A stretch of 64,000 nucleotides of DNA, taken from Haliclona indistincta. Its lineage: Eukaryota > Porifera > Demospongiae > Haplosclerida > Chalinidae. Shown piece after piece: positions 31,998 through 43,709 of this stretch. The first letter of the stretch is position 1, and every line of letters starts with the position of its first letter. The notes below the pieces were generated by a model. That model ran no database searches. It worked only from the letters and a program-made list of their open reading frames with translations, and was not told the DNA's origin. The DNA lies in NCBI GenBank assembly GCA_964017065.1, contig OZ024791.1:7897471-7961470 (forward strand). Direction: 5' to 3'. The translations under genes were made by a program, and so were the position numbers.

Positions 31998-34333
31998 GAG
32001 TTAGTTAGAAGAATTCGGAGGTGAAGCTTACTTGTAGCAAACATTGCATCTGCAACGGAAGTGGTAATTATTTTTTAGGAGAACTTGACGCTCACTCCTG
32101 GTCTGCTTGCCCAATTGAGGTCCTTTAAAATGAGTGCAAAAAAGAAGTAAATAATAATCGTATGAGTTGTACCATAAGTGTGATTCAACTCAGCTCCACG
32201 CGGTACGTCATTAGAGGCACTGATGATAAGCCAGTTGTTAGTAAACCTTGAGATCAAAGAGAAAATATAGTGAATACGCGAGTTCTATTTAGCTGTACCT
32301 CAAGGCAGTGTTTGGTTCACAAGCATGATTGAACAAGTTGGCGGTCAAGTAGACACCCACTCCTAGCTTCTCATGTGACATGGACAGCAATGACTCACAG
32401 CCGCCCTTCGAGTCGCCCTCGTAATCCAGAAACGATATAGTGTGCGAGTTGCATCTCAGTTGCAGCAAGTGGCGATAAATCAGTCTCTCCAGGAGCTCCA
32501 TGACAATTGCATTATACTTATCCAGGTCATAATGACATACTATAGTATCGCCCATGTCGGCTACCATAGCAGACGAGACCTGTGACAATTGTATAGTAAA
32601 TCAATGTGACTATAGCTTGGGTACATTTTTAGCAGAACTTGGGAGGTCCTGATCACCTGCATGAGTGACTAGACTCAGAGGAGCTGAATAGACTGGAGAT
32701 CGAGGAGAAAGAGAGATAAAATAGAAGAGGTGAAAGCATCTCACAGGGCATGTACGAGGGGTCTGTGCACGCCTTCTCCATACAGACGCTAGCAGAGGTT
32801 TCAACAGAGTCCAGCAGCAGCTCTGTACAACAATGATTGACAAGAACTGCTTACAGTGCTGCTTACGTCTGATCTCGTCTCGTGGAGCTGACAACAGCAT
32901 TCTGGGACCAACCCACATCAGATAATCTACCTGATCAACAAGACAATAGAGCGAAGACGAGTAAAAATCCATCGCACTCACTTTTCTCCAGGTAGAGACA
33001 CGACACTCTAGCCAGTGGTATTTTTTCCATGCTTCAAATCGGCACTCTTCACAGCAGTATCCAGCATTGGGACATAGAGGGCAACTATTGAGTGAGTGAG
33101 AATTCTAGGAGAATGAGGTATATTGCTCTCACGGTCTCAGTAGACTGCAGCGTTTGAGGCAGTTGCTGCAATGTGAGTAGAGATACTTGCTTGCGTTCAG
33201 GACTGCAACATAAGCCTTCTCACAAACCAGCTGTTTCCCGAATCCAATCTTTTTACGAGCCTGTATACAAAATGAGAGTCACCACACAGAATATTCGCAT
33301 CTCACCAAAATATGGCGTCCCTTCTCAGCAGTCCGATGCATGCAGATTGAGCGAGACACTTGACTAGTGTAAGAGCTAACGTCCTCCTCCTCTTCGTTTA
33401 TCTCAGCAGCAATCCTACTGTAATAACCAGCAACATCACATCACATCTCTCTTCTTGTTACTTACTCCAATGGAGTACGGTTGACTAGACACGCCTTCAT
33501 CTTCTCTCTGACTGTCTCAACCTCTGTGTTTGTGTCTACAAAATACAGTAATTCTGCTGCAGCATCCATCTGCGTGCAACCATACCTTTCTTCTCATCAC
33601 TCAAAGCAAGGTTCTTGATTAGTTGAGTATAGTTATAGAACTCTGCAGAGAAAGAGAAACTTGGAATCAAAATATTCCATTTCTTTCTCACCTGATTCAG
33701 CTTCTCGCTGTCGGCCTAGTTGAGCTAAACAGAATATTCTCCTCCGGTACAGTTTAGCACAAGTAACGGCAGTTGAAGACGAAGCAAGATAGTCCAGTAG
33801 CAGTGCTTCCTTGATGCATGCCAGAGCGTCCTGAGGGAGAAAGAATGGATATGTGAGTATCTACTATCTAGCGGCATGTTGCTCTGTTACCTTGAAGCGA
33901 TTCAATTCATAGTAGGTAGCCGATAAGTTGCCGTAGCACACAGACAGTAGCGAGGAAGATGAAGTAACGTTAGCAACTGTCTGTCCTGATTTCAACGCAG
34001 GGTTAAGCTTCTCTGTGACCTGTTTGAACGGTTGCTCGGCCCATGGTGTTATAAACAGTGCCTAAAGTGACACGGGTGTAGTTTTGGAGGAATGGGACGG
34101 TTTCCCGCGCTTTTTACCTCTAAAAAGCATTGCCTAGCAGCTTCAAAGTTCTTCTGCTGGTAGTGTTTGTTGCCAGAGCTCTTCAATTCAGCAGCTTTCT
34201 CTGTGGATTTCTCCAGGCCGTATCGCTTGACGGGAAAGTTGCTGTACTCGCTCATGCAGGCTGACTGCTCTGCTGCTATTTTGATTTGCTCCAGAGCGTT
34301 GAACACGGTGTCAGCCATTCTACTAGACGCCAT
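31132..34333 (-). CDS. SMYD4: SMYD4-like SET/MYND methyltransferase
   Basis: Nineteen exons on the minus strand (34118-34333, 33891-34061, 33692-33830, 33586-33642, 33466-33535, 33306-33417, 33133-33260, 32982-33084, 32867-32930, 32745-32822, 32625-32656, 32299-32579, 32173-32246, 32032-32122, 31774-31927, 31684-31723, 31509-31631, 31333-31456, 31132-31261), 728 aa. Domain order fits SMYD4: an N-terminal TPR-like part ('SSGNKHYQQKNFEAA'), split SET start ('GRHILARKKIGFGKQLV'), MYND zinc finger (CSNCLKRC, CPLCPNAGYCCEEC, HWLEC), SET core 'GVYLTANLFNHACEPNTAL' and 'NDVPRGAELNHTYG', post-SET-like cysteines (CRCNVC, CPKC, CIEC), and a C-terminal helical region ending 'LAKEHM'. The NHxCxPN and Y-G motifs are intact, so it is probably active on lysines; the substrate is unknown. 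Intron 16 uses a GC donor and intron 14 carries a (GA)n tract. Confidence 0.88.
31940..31992. repeat. (GA)n microsatellite in SMYD4-like intron 14
   Basis: GA repeat, read as CT in the gene's sense, just upstream of the exon 15 acceptor. Confidence 0.9.
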
Positions 34334-34462
34334 GTCGTCGACCACCACGTGTCTTACCGTATGCAGCAGCTGTTTTAAGAAGGCGTGTCAGCTCCACCTA
34401 CATGCAGGAAAGGAAAAGTTCTGATCGGCGGCGACTCGGCGAGCTAGCTAGCTCTGGAAAGG
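34334..34462. promoter_or_regulatory. Shared promoter, SMYD4-like / AGC kinase
   Basis: Only 129 bp separate the divergent start codons. No TATA box; a cacgtg E-box (on tcgtcgaccaccacgtgtct) lies near 34345. Confidence 0.45.
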
Positions 34463-36668
<2,206 letters not shown>

Positions 36669-37037
36669 CAAACTACTGTTCTGGTGATTGTCGCTATCTC
36701 AACAACAAGCGTGATACAAGTGCTTTGCTTTAGGTTTTCACAGTGTAAATGTATTATCAAATTTTTAATTTTACTCAGCAAAATTTTTCACTTCTCCTGT
36801 ATTTTTTTAGCATGTGTACACATTTTTGTGTTGTATGATCCATTGTGCATTAAAGCCAACCATTATGATTGCTTGTGCCCAGCGCAGAGTTTAATTCATA
36901 GTTATTAAGTAATAAATAGAACAATGTATAGTTAGCAGTAATAGTAATCTATACAAGATGTAGAAAATTGACAATAGAGACAAGCAAGGCAGCAGACATT
37001 TGTTGGTTTGTGATAAAGTTTATACATTTCGCATTTC
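36669..37037. other. Intergenic between convergent genes
   Basis: T-rich 3' flanks of the kinase (plus) and MTFR-like gene (minus). It contains poly(A)-signal-like sequences (attaaa near 36849, aataaat near 36911). No gene seen. Confidence 0.6.
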
Positions 37038-38441
37038 TAGTACGGGAGAAAAGACCAGATGATTCTTGGGTAAGTCTGAGAGAGTGAGAGAGTTAGTAGA
37101 GGCATATGTTGAGGGAGGAGGAGCCGCTGGTGACGTGGGAGGTGAGCCAGGAGAGAGTGAGAGGGAAGGATACGCCAACTAGAGGAGAAAAGCGGCAAGC
37201 TTACAGTAACCAAATTTTTGTTATGTACCTCAAACTTCTTTCTCAGTGCTCTGGTGAGCATTGGTGTGACTCCTACTCCAGAGGGCACCGGCCTGTTCTC
37301 CTTCATTATAGAGCCTCTTGGACTTCTTGCAACGCTGACTTTCTTCAAAGAACTCCGGAAATCAGAAAAACTTGGCTTGCATGGGCTAGAACTGAGAGAC
37401 AGAATGGATAAGTTGTCTACGCAACACAAACGGTTAATAGTACTTTTGCTGGTGGAGCTTCCTTCGTCTTGAATTGGTTAGACGAACAGTTTTAAGATCC
37501 GCCAGTGTCACTACAAAATTTCCGTCATTTTTTTTCTGAGTATTCTACAAAAGGTTAAATCAAGTGATGGACAAAATTGTTTTTTTTTTCAACCTTAGTC
37601 GGACTGGTAGTGGGTGTCTTAGACTTGACGCTGCGTAGCTTGACACTGCGTATGCTCTCGAGAGTAACTACTGGATGTTCTTTTTCTTTCTGTAAGAAAC
37701 AAGTAGACTCAATCAAGGATACAGTCTCTATAATTATGATTTACCGCTATTTTAGGTTTGCGTTTGGTGATCCTGAAAGGTGGTAGAGAAGCTAGTGAGG
37801 GAGGAGGAGGAGGTGGAGGAGGGGGTGGAGGAGGGGGCGGAGGAGCAACAGGTAGATATTCCTCTAGACCTATTGAAGACTGTGAAGATAGATGTACAAC
37901 AATTAATAACACATCTGTGAAGACATTGTTTTTTCAGCATACTCTCTTCCTTCTTTTCGTCTCTTCCTTCGCTAGTTTCAGTTCCTGGATCTCGCTCTCC
38001 ATCAATCGCATTCTCTCCTGTGCATCTTCGAGCTGACGTTGCAAGCTGCGGGTAGGAAACACCACGTCTTTGGCTGCCTCTACGCCCTGAATAAAAATTT
38101 AGCTAAATATACACACACCCCTGATCAAGTCATGTTTCACATACATGAACTAGTCCTGTGTAGACTGAGGCCAAACTACCGAACCATCCGCCTCCTTTTG
38201 ACTCCTCTTTCTCTATATCCTCAGCACTAGTCGAAGGCCCTGGACTGACTCTCTGTTTGGTTGTACTCTCGCCATAATGGTCGCCTGATTCACTGTCGTG
38301 TTTGTCCAATCGGTTTAATGGAATTGCTGGTCCAGCCTCACTTTCAACCTGCTCTTCAGACCGCTTAATTTTTCTTCTCGCTCGCTCTAGTTGGCGCTGA
38401 GACTCAGCTACACGTTGCTTTCGTCGCCTTGAGTTGGGCAT
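37038..38441 (-). CDS. Mitochondrial fission regulator (MTFR)-like protein
   Basis: Six minus-strand exons, all phase 0: 38166-38441, 37943-38086, 37745-37879, 37594-37689, 37229-37375 and 37038-37178 (312 aa). The layout follows the MTFR1/MTFR2/MTFR1L family: a basic N-terminus, a coiled-coil (RSLQRQLEDAQERMRLMES), a run of about 15 prolines, a 'ESIRSVKLRSVK' segment like the 'VKLRxV' motif after the polyproline of MTFR1, 'MLTRALRKKFE' matching the family's 'LI..ALKKKFA' block, and a C-terminal 'HLVFSPVL'. MTFR proteins influence mitochondrial shape. The N-terminal serine/acidic insert is not family-typical. The exon 5 acceptor (at 37376) is the least certain because other AGs lie nearby. 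Confidence 0.65.
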
Positions 38442-38592
38442 CTTCCTCCTTGACCCGGCGCAAACTTTTCAAATTCGAACCAATCAAATCACAGTAAGCG
38501 TTAAATAGAATATCACAAATATGAATTCCAAACAGTGAGAGATAAATAAAACAGGTAAGGATGTGTTAAAAATTAAAATACTATATAAGACT

Positions 38593-39529
38593 TCAGTTCT
38601 TTAACCATGGATGGGACTCAATTGCAGCTTTGCTACGCTCTCCGTAATCATATTGTAACTCCTCTCCTTCTTTGATGTCTCTAGCCGCCATCAGGCATAA
38701 ATAGGGGTGGTCATCAATTTCCACAAGCTTAGTCACTATGTTCGAATCTTTCTTGCTGTGGTTGATAAGCCGACCCAATCTCTCAATCTTTGGATCTGTT
38801 GCATCAACACTATGAGAAGAGAATTAATTATTGCACTATACATTACTCTAGAAGCGTACCACATCTTCTCATTTTTGTATTCAAAATAATACATGTAGCA
38901 TCCAATGCCCTCGTCCTTTTCGTACTCTGACTCCTTCTTTTTTGCCTCTTCGTAGGTGATCAAGTTCCCGTAATATTCACATACTAGCTCTCCTCTTGCG
39001 AACGGTCTTGTTGCCTTCACTCCACGTCCCTTCCCTTCAATTTCTTCGACCTAAAGAGACAATAATTATTATGGTTAAAAAGTGTTCTAAAGCTCTGGGA
39101 CTTATTTACCCTCAAGCCTTCTTCATCCTTCAGCAACAGCCTATCCTTTATCTTTTGAAAGTTTTCTTCCTAATGAATCAAAATAATAATTATGATAATT
39201 ATAACCAGTGGTTGAGATCATGACTAACCTCTACCACAGATTTGCACTTTCGACAGCTTCTTCTGACGGGATAGAATTCCTTTATGCTGGGCTGTAAGTC
39301 TCTGCAGAGGAAATAAAATATTCACACAATCATGCTAGCTAGCTTTACGTAACAACACTCACTTTCTCTTTCTTTCCGTGCTACCACTAGCAACAGGCAC
39401 TGCTTTCTTCCTACTCGTTCTTTTACGCGTCGAAGTAACGCTTTCTGTCTTTTTAGGCTTCTCCTTCTCTGCAGTGATCGAACTCGTTGTTGTCGTTGTA
39501 CGCCGAGAGCGAGTCGTCTTCGACGCCAT
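38593..39529 (-). CDS. KMT5A: Histone H4 K20 monomethyltransferase (SET8/PR-Set7)
   Basis: Five minus-strand exons: 39363-39529, 39229-39301, 39110-39169, 38860-39050 and 38593-38809, giving 235 aa. KMT5A adds the single methyl group on H4K20 and is tied to S phase through PCNA-dependent destruction. Seen here: a basic Thr/Ser-rich N-tail, a PIP-box-like 'QPSIKEFYPVRRSCRK', then the SET domain: 'GKGRGVKATRPFARGELVCEYYG', 'GCYMYYFEYKNEKMWCVDAT', 'RLGRLINHSKKDSN', 'LCLMAARDIKEGEELQYDYGERS' and the family ending 'HPWLKN'. The NHS and ELxYDYG motifs and the C-terminal helix are intact, so it should be active. It is shorter than the vertebrate protein at the N-terminus. Shares a 126-bp promoter with the SDR gene. 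Confidence 0.93.
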
Positions 39530-39655
39530 GAATGAGGCGCTAACTTTTTGAACTTCGATTCAACCGCCCAATCAAACCAATGGGCGGGACCAAGTTGCAG
39601 CACGTGATGCACACGTGCTAACAACAAAAACAGGAGAGCGCAGAGCTAGAACGCA
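39530..39655. promoter_or_regulatory. Shared promoter, KMT5A / SDR, with paired CCAAT boxes
   Basis: 126 bp between divergent ATGs. At 39564-39588 a near-palindrome ccgcccaatc...caatgggcggg combines an inverted and a direct CCAAT-type element with GC boxes; cacgtg lies at 39601-39606. Confidence 0.6.
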
Positions 39656-40867
39656 ATGGCCGAGTCCGACCCAAAGGATGATGAAAAAGATTCTATAAAT
39701 ACTCCTTCTCGCTCAAAAAGTGTGACGACTCCGTCTCCAGAACCAAGAAAGATTGTGCTGATAACTGGTGGATGCGGTTTTTTCGGAGTAGAAATCGCCA
39801 GACACGTCTACACTCACTGGAACAGGGACACTACTGAGATTCGCCTAGTTGATATCCACCCGCCGCCTGCTGTTGTGCTCGCTTACATCACGAATAATGG
39901 AGGAGTGAAGGACGGACCTGTTGTGAGCTTTCATCGAGCAGACGTAACCGACCGAAACGCTATTCGTGGAGCTTTTATGAGGGTCGATGTTGTGTTTCAC
40001 TGTGCCTCGCTGGTTGAGACGGGCAGTATCATGAACAGAAAGAGGATGAAACATGTCAACATAGAGGGCACACATAATGTCATCAGAGCATGTTTAGATT
40101 GCGGTGTGCGTTGCCTTATTTATCCCGGCAGCATTGAACAAGTACTTACGACACGGTCTAAGACACAGCACTTTATTGATGAAAATATTCGAGTGCCAGC
40201 TGGAGAAGAGCTTATCTTTCCATTCTATGGCCACACAGCCACAGAAGCAGAAAACCAAGTTCTCCTCGCCAACGATACGGTAACAGACACAGGCACTGTA
40301 CTGCATACCTGCTCACTACGTTTTCCGCCCATGTATGGTGAAAACGATCGACAGTTTGTACCAATAGCTATATTTATGGCGAGAAGATGTTGTGGGTATT
40401 TTCCAGCACCAGCAAACTCGTTTGCTCTCATGAGCGCCATGTATGTTGGCAATGCAGCTTGGGCACAGCTGTGTGCTGCTGACAGACTATTGGATAATGA
40501 AGACAGCAACAGAGTTGGAGGCAAGGTGTACTACATTGGAGACGATACTCCTCCTTCAAGCTATACTCAGTTCTTCAGAGAGTTTCTTACACCTCTTGGC
40601 TACAAAATATCTCCAATTCGTGTTCCTCTCATTATCTTACTCTTTGTTGCTTATCTATTGGAGTTCCTTGTCATCTGTCTGTACTGGATTGGGGTCGACT
40701 ATCCTTCATCGTTGAACAGAGGATCAATCAAGCTCGTTCGCACCAGCCATTCTATCCGATGGGAGAGAGCCAGAGTGATGCTAAGATACAGACCATTGTA
40801 CGCGTTTAATGCAGCACTAGCTAGGTCAATGCCCTACTATAGAATATTATGGGCAAATAGACATTAA
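39656..40867 (+). CDS. 3beta-HSD/NSDHL-like short-chain dehydrogenase, catalytic Lys missing
   Basis: Single exon, 403 aa. The Rossmann start is 'VLITGGCGFFG' (T37-G44), followed by an acidic residue for NAD binding (LVDIHPP), 'RADVTD', 'VFHCAS' and 'HVNIEGTHNVI', all typical of the 3beta-hydroxysteroid dehydrogenase branch of extended SDRs. 'YPGSIEQV' sits where the catalytic Ser lies. The active-site Tyr is Y191, but the expected YxxxK reads Y-G-H-T-A, so residue 195 is Ala, not Lys. A hydrophobic segment at ~323-345 (IILLFVAYLLEFLVICLYWI) would anchor it to the ER, as in 3beta-HSDs. The changed Lys suggests altered or lost activity. No introns, unlike its neighbours. Confidence 0.82.
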   Translation: MAESDPKDDEKDSINTPSRSKSVTTPSPEPRKIVLITGGCGFFGVEIARHVYTHWNRDTTEIRLVDIHPPPAVVLAYITNNGGVKDGPVVSFHRADVTDRNAIRGAFMRVDVVFHCASLVETGSIMNRKRMKHVNIEGTHNVIRACLDCGVRCLIYPGSIEQVLTTRSKTQHFIDENIRVPAGEELIFPFYGHTATEAENQVLLANDTVTDTGTVLHTCSLRFPPMYGENDRQFVPIAIFMARRCCGYFPAPANSFALMSAMYVGNAAWAQLCAADRLLDNEDSNRVGGKVYYIGDDTPPSSYTQFFREFLTPLGYKISPIRVPLIILLFVAYLLEFLVICLYWIGVDYPSSLNRGSIKLVRTSHSIRWERARVMLRYRPLYAFNAALARSMPYYRILWANRH

Positions 40868-40950
40868 TTACATTTTTGTACATTCAATTTTTATTGAAGA
40901 TCACGTGATTTGTATTAACCCTTTATGCTCTTACTTACCTGAACAAAAAA

Positions 40951-42273
40951 ATGGAGGAATGGAGAACTCTGGAAAGGCGGAATTTGATGGTCTCAAAGAT
41001 GTAAGCATCCTGAATATCATCTCTGTACACTCGCTATATTATGATGTCTGTAGTGCTGAAGCAATGAGAGCCTATCCCGAGGTCCTTAATCGTAGTCCAA
41101 ATGACATAGAAAATACAATCTACCAAAAAGCGAAGGTCGAGGTTAGTGCCTAATTTCAGAGAGACCTGACTACGTCATGAGGTCTTTATACTAGGCTGAA
41201 TACAACCAGACTGTGGGTAAAGTCATAATTTCCATCAAGCATCAGGGACAACGCCAACAGCAGCAAGGTGAATTAATATATTCATGGTATCATGTACCCA
41301 CTTTTTATTACGTGCAGCTGCTGCTGGGTATAGACCCAATATGGGTTATGCTGGTGGTCCAATGGCTCCTCAACAGCAGATGGTACGCACTGGACTGCCT
41401 CAGCAACAGTACTACAACACGCCGCGCCCACATATGGTGGGTTCCTATCCTCCTCAAATGATAGGACCAGGAGGAATGGGAGGGCATTCACACATGGGAG
41501 GACCATCTCCTGCTGGAATGATGGCGCAACATCCTCAAGTTTACGCTAATCGTATGGCTCAGCCCATGATGAACAACCCAGGGATGGGTAACATGGGGAT
41601 GAGTGGTGTGATGAGCACAGGAATGCCTCCTGGACGACAAATCAGCATGATACAGACGCGTCCACCTCCACACGTGGTAGGTCCCCAGCTGGGAATGGGT
41701 GTTGAACAACCTGTCACTGCATTGCCAAACCCGTCGTACCAATTCAGCCGACAAGACACCTCCAACATGATTTCTAGACCTCCAGCAGCTTCATCACCTT
41801 TTGCACAAGGATATCAGGGCTCTCCTTCAGCTGTAAACATACCTGCATCACACTCACCAGCTCCACCTCCCTCTGCATATCAAGCACCTTCTCCTGCACC
41901 TGTTAAAATGGTTAGTCTTTCTGCTATTATGCAAATACTGTCTCACTATTAATGCAGCCAGCTCAAGCTCCTTCTCCACGAGGATTGATGGTCAATTCTC
42001 CCAGCACTCCATGGAATCCTAGTTCAATGGCTGTCGGTAGTCCTGGGCAACCTGCTATGCCTCCAGAAGCAAATGAAGCTTACATGAGAAAGCTGCAAGA
42101 GCTGCAACCATATGTACCGCTGGTTGCAAGAATGATTGAAAAATTGAATCGCCAACAAGGAGATGATAGAACAAAGACAGAACAGTATCTTAAATTAAAT
42201 AGTCTCTATTCTCTTCTTACTGACAGGAACAAAAGGTTAATTTTAGTGAGCTGGCTTTAGCTAAGCTTTATTT

Positions 42274-42340
<67 letters not shown>

Positions 42341-42347
42341 CCTCCCT

Positions 42348-42378
<31 letters not shown>

Positions 42379-43232
42379 CAGAGTGCCTCTACAGACACTA
42401 GAAAAGTGTGAACGAGCACTAGAAAAATTGTTTGAAAAGCCCACTGCTGGTGGTGGTTAGTAGTTCAGTCAGTGCATTGTGCTCACTTGCTCACACATTC
42501 GTCATCAGGTCAGCCAGCTACTCCTACCTCTCTACCGCCTCCTTCTGTGCCTAGCTTACCGGAATCTCAGGAGCCACCATCCTCTGTGTCTGCTCCTCCT
42601 CTTCCTCCCTCACCTCCTCTCACAACCTCATGTTCTCTGATGGACTTCAAGATGCCTCACTCACCAACTCCCCTCGCTACTACCTTGTTCCCCACCTTCC
42701 AACCGGCAGCCGATCCCATCAGCCGGCTACCACCTGAGAAAAGAGCTCGCCTCGAAGAACAAGGTACTCACACAAGACCACTGATTGTAGTGTCAGTATG
42801 AAATTGTTTCATAGCAAAGCAAGACATGGTGATAGCTTTACGGAGAGAAATAGCACACTTGAGGAACTTCAACGTAAAGCAAGTGAGCAATGGCGACAAA
42901 ATCGATGGAACAGTGAACTTGGAATGCAGTCTTGGTATGTGCATACACACATGCACACACACTCTCCTCATATTGCTGTAGTTGATGATGGTCTTCCTGC
43001 TGTTCCTCCTCTGAATGTTCAAATCCCTCACGACTATCCCGCCACCTCTCCTAAATGCATAATGACTGCTTATCAGGGTGAAGTGAAGAGTAGCTTTCTA
43101 AGGGAAGTCGGTCGCTTACTTCTGGAACGGTTGATTCACTGTGGTCACAACTATAGCTTATCCTTCATTCTACAGACGTGGGAGAGTAGCGTCCTGAAAG
43201 TGACTTCCGCCATGATTTCAACGAGAGAATAA
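40951..43232 (+). CDS. MED15: Mediator subunit 15
   Basis: Nine exons: 40951-41000, 41054-41141, 41195-41267, 41318-41910, 41958-42235, 42382-42455, 42509-42763, 42815-42934 and 42982-43232 (593 aa). The start is set by the KIX domain, whose first helix is in the tiny first exon (MEEWRTLERRNLMVSK) and runs into 'AEAMRAYPEVLNRSPNDIENTIYQKAKVEAEY'-type sequence. A Gly/Met/Pro/Gln-rich middle follows, then the conserved block 'LQPYVPLVARMIEKLNRQQ', 'KLNSLYSLLTDRNKRVPL', 'LEKCERALEKL'. The C-terminal MED15 domain is 'DDGLPAVPPLNVQIPHDYP' ... 'FILQTWESSV'. MED15 links activators to Mediator through KIX. The glutamine-rich stretch of vertebrate MED15 is largely replaced by Gly/Met/Pro. Intron 5 holds a long (CT)n tract. 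Confidence 0.9.
42276..42379. repeat. (CT)n/(CCCT)n tract, MED15 intron 5
   Basis: About 100 bases of CT repeats with a short ccct-rich middle, running right up to the exon 6 acceptor ag at 42380-42381. Confidence 0.95.
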
Positions 43233-43383
43233 TTTCAGCATAGACAATCATCTGATCATAGCATAGCTTAATTGATGACATTTGACTGTAATGACAGTTA
43301 TTTTTGGATATTAATTGTTGCTATTTTGTTTTATACTGTAGAATAAGTGAGAACATTCAAAAACAGAGATCACGCTCTCCATA

Positions 43384-43666
43384 TTAAATTTTTACCTTCT
43401 CTGTGACCCATTTTGAGTCTTGTATTGCACGAGCAATAATCTGCTGCACTCGTTCGGCGTCAGTCTCGTCTGCATAGCTCACAAACTCCTGCAGGAAACA
43501 GGCTGAAAATCACTAGCTTGCGTATTTTGCAGCTGCAAAACTTTCTCTTCACCTGTCTAATTTTATGCTTGTAGTGGTCACGCGTATCTTCAGGCAGCTG
43601 TGCTACTTGCCTGAGCAAGAAACGATACAACTGCTTCGGAGTCCTCACAACTAACTTGTCAGCCAT
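43384..43666 (-). CDS. LYRM9: LYR motif-containing protein 9
   Basis: Two exons (43553-43666 and 43384-43488), 72 aa. The N-terminal 'PKQLYRFLLRQVAQLP' holds the LYR tripeptide (L-Y-R) used by this superfamily to bind mitochondrial acyl carrier protein, followed by 'HYKHKIRQEFVSYADETD' and 'RVQQIIARAIQDSKWVTEK', which match LYRM9 in order and length. The specific role of LYRM9 is little known; it is expected in the mitochondrial matrix. The ATG at 43666 is the first that gives the family N-terminus. It lies tail-to-tail with MED15 and directly downstream of Zwilch on the same strand. Confidence 0.85.
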
Positions 43667-43709
43667 GATAGACAAATAAATTTTTATAAACACTAATAGC
43701 TAGCTCCAC

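Noticed and set aside
37758..38036. Plus-strand glycine-run frame
   Set aside because: It is the antisense of the polyproline exon of the MTFR-like gene.
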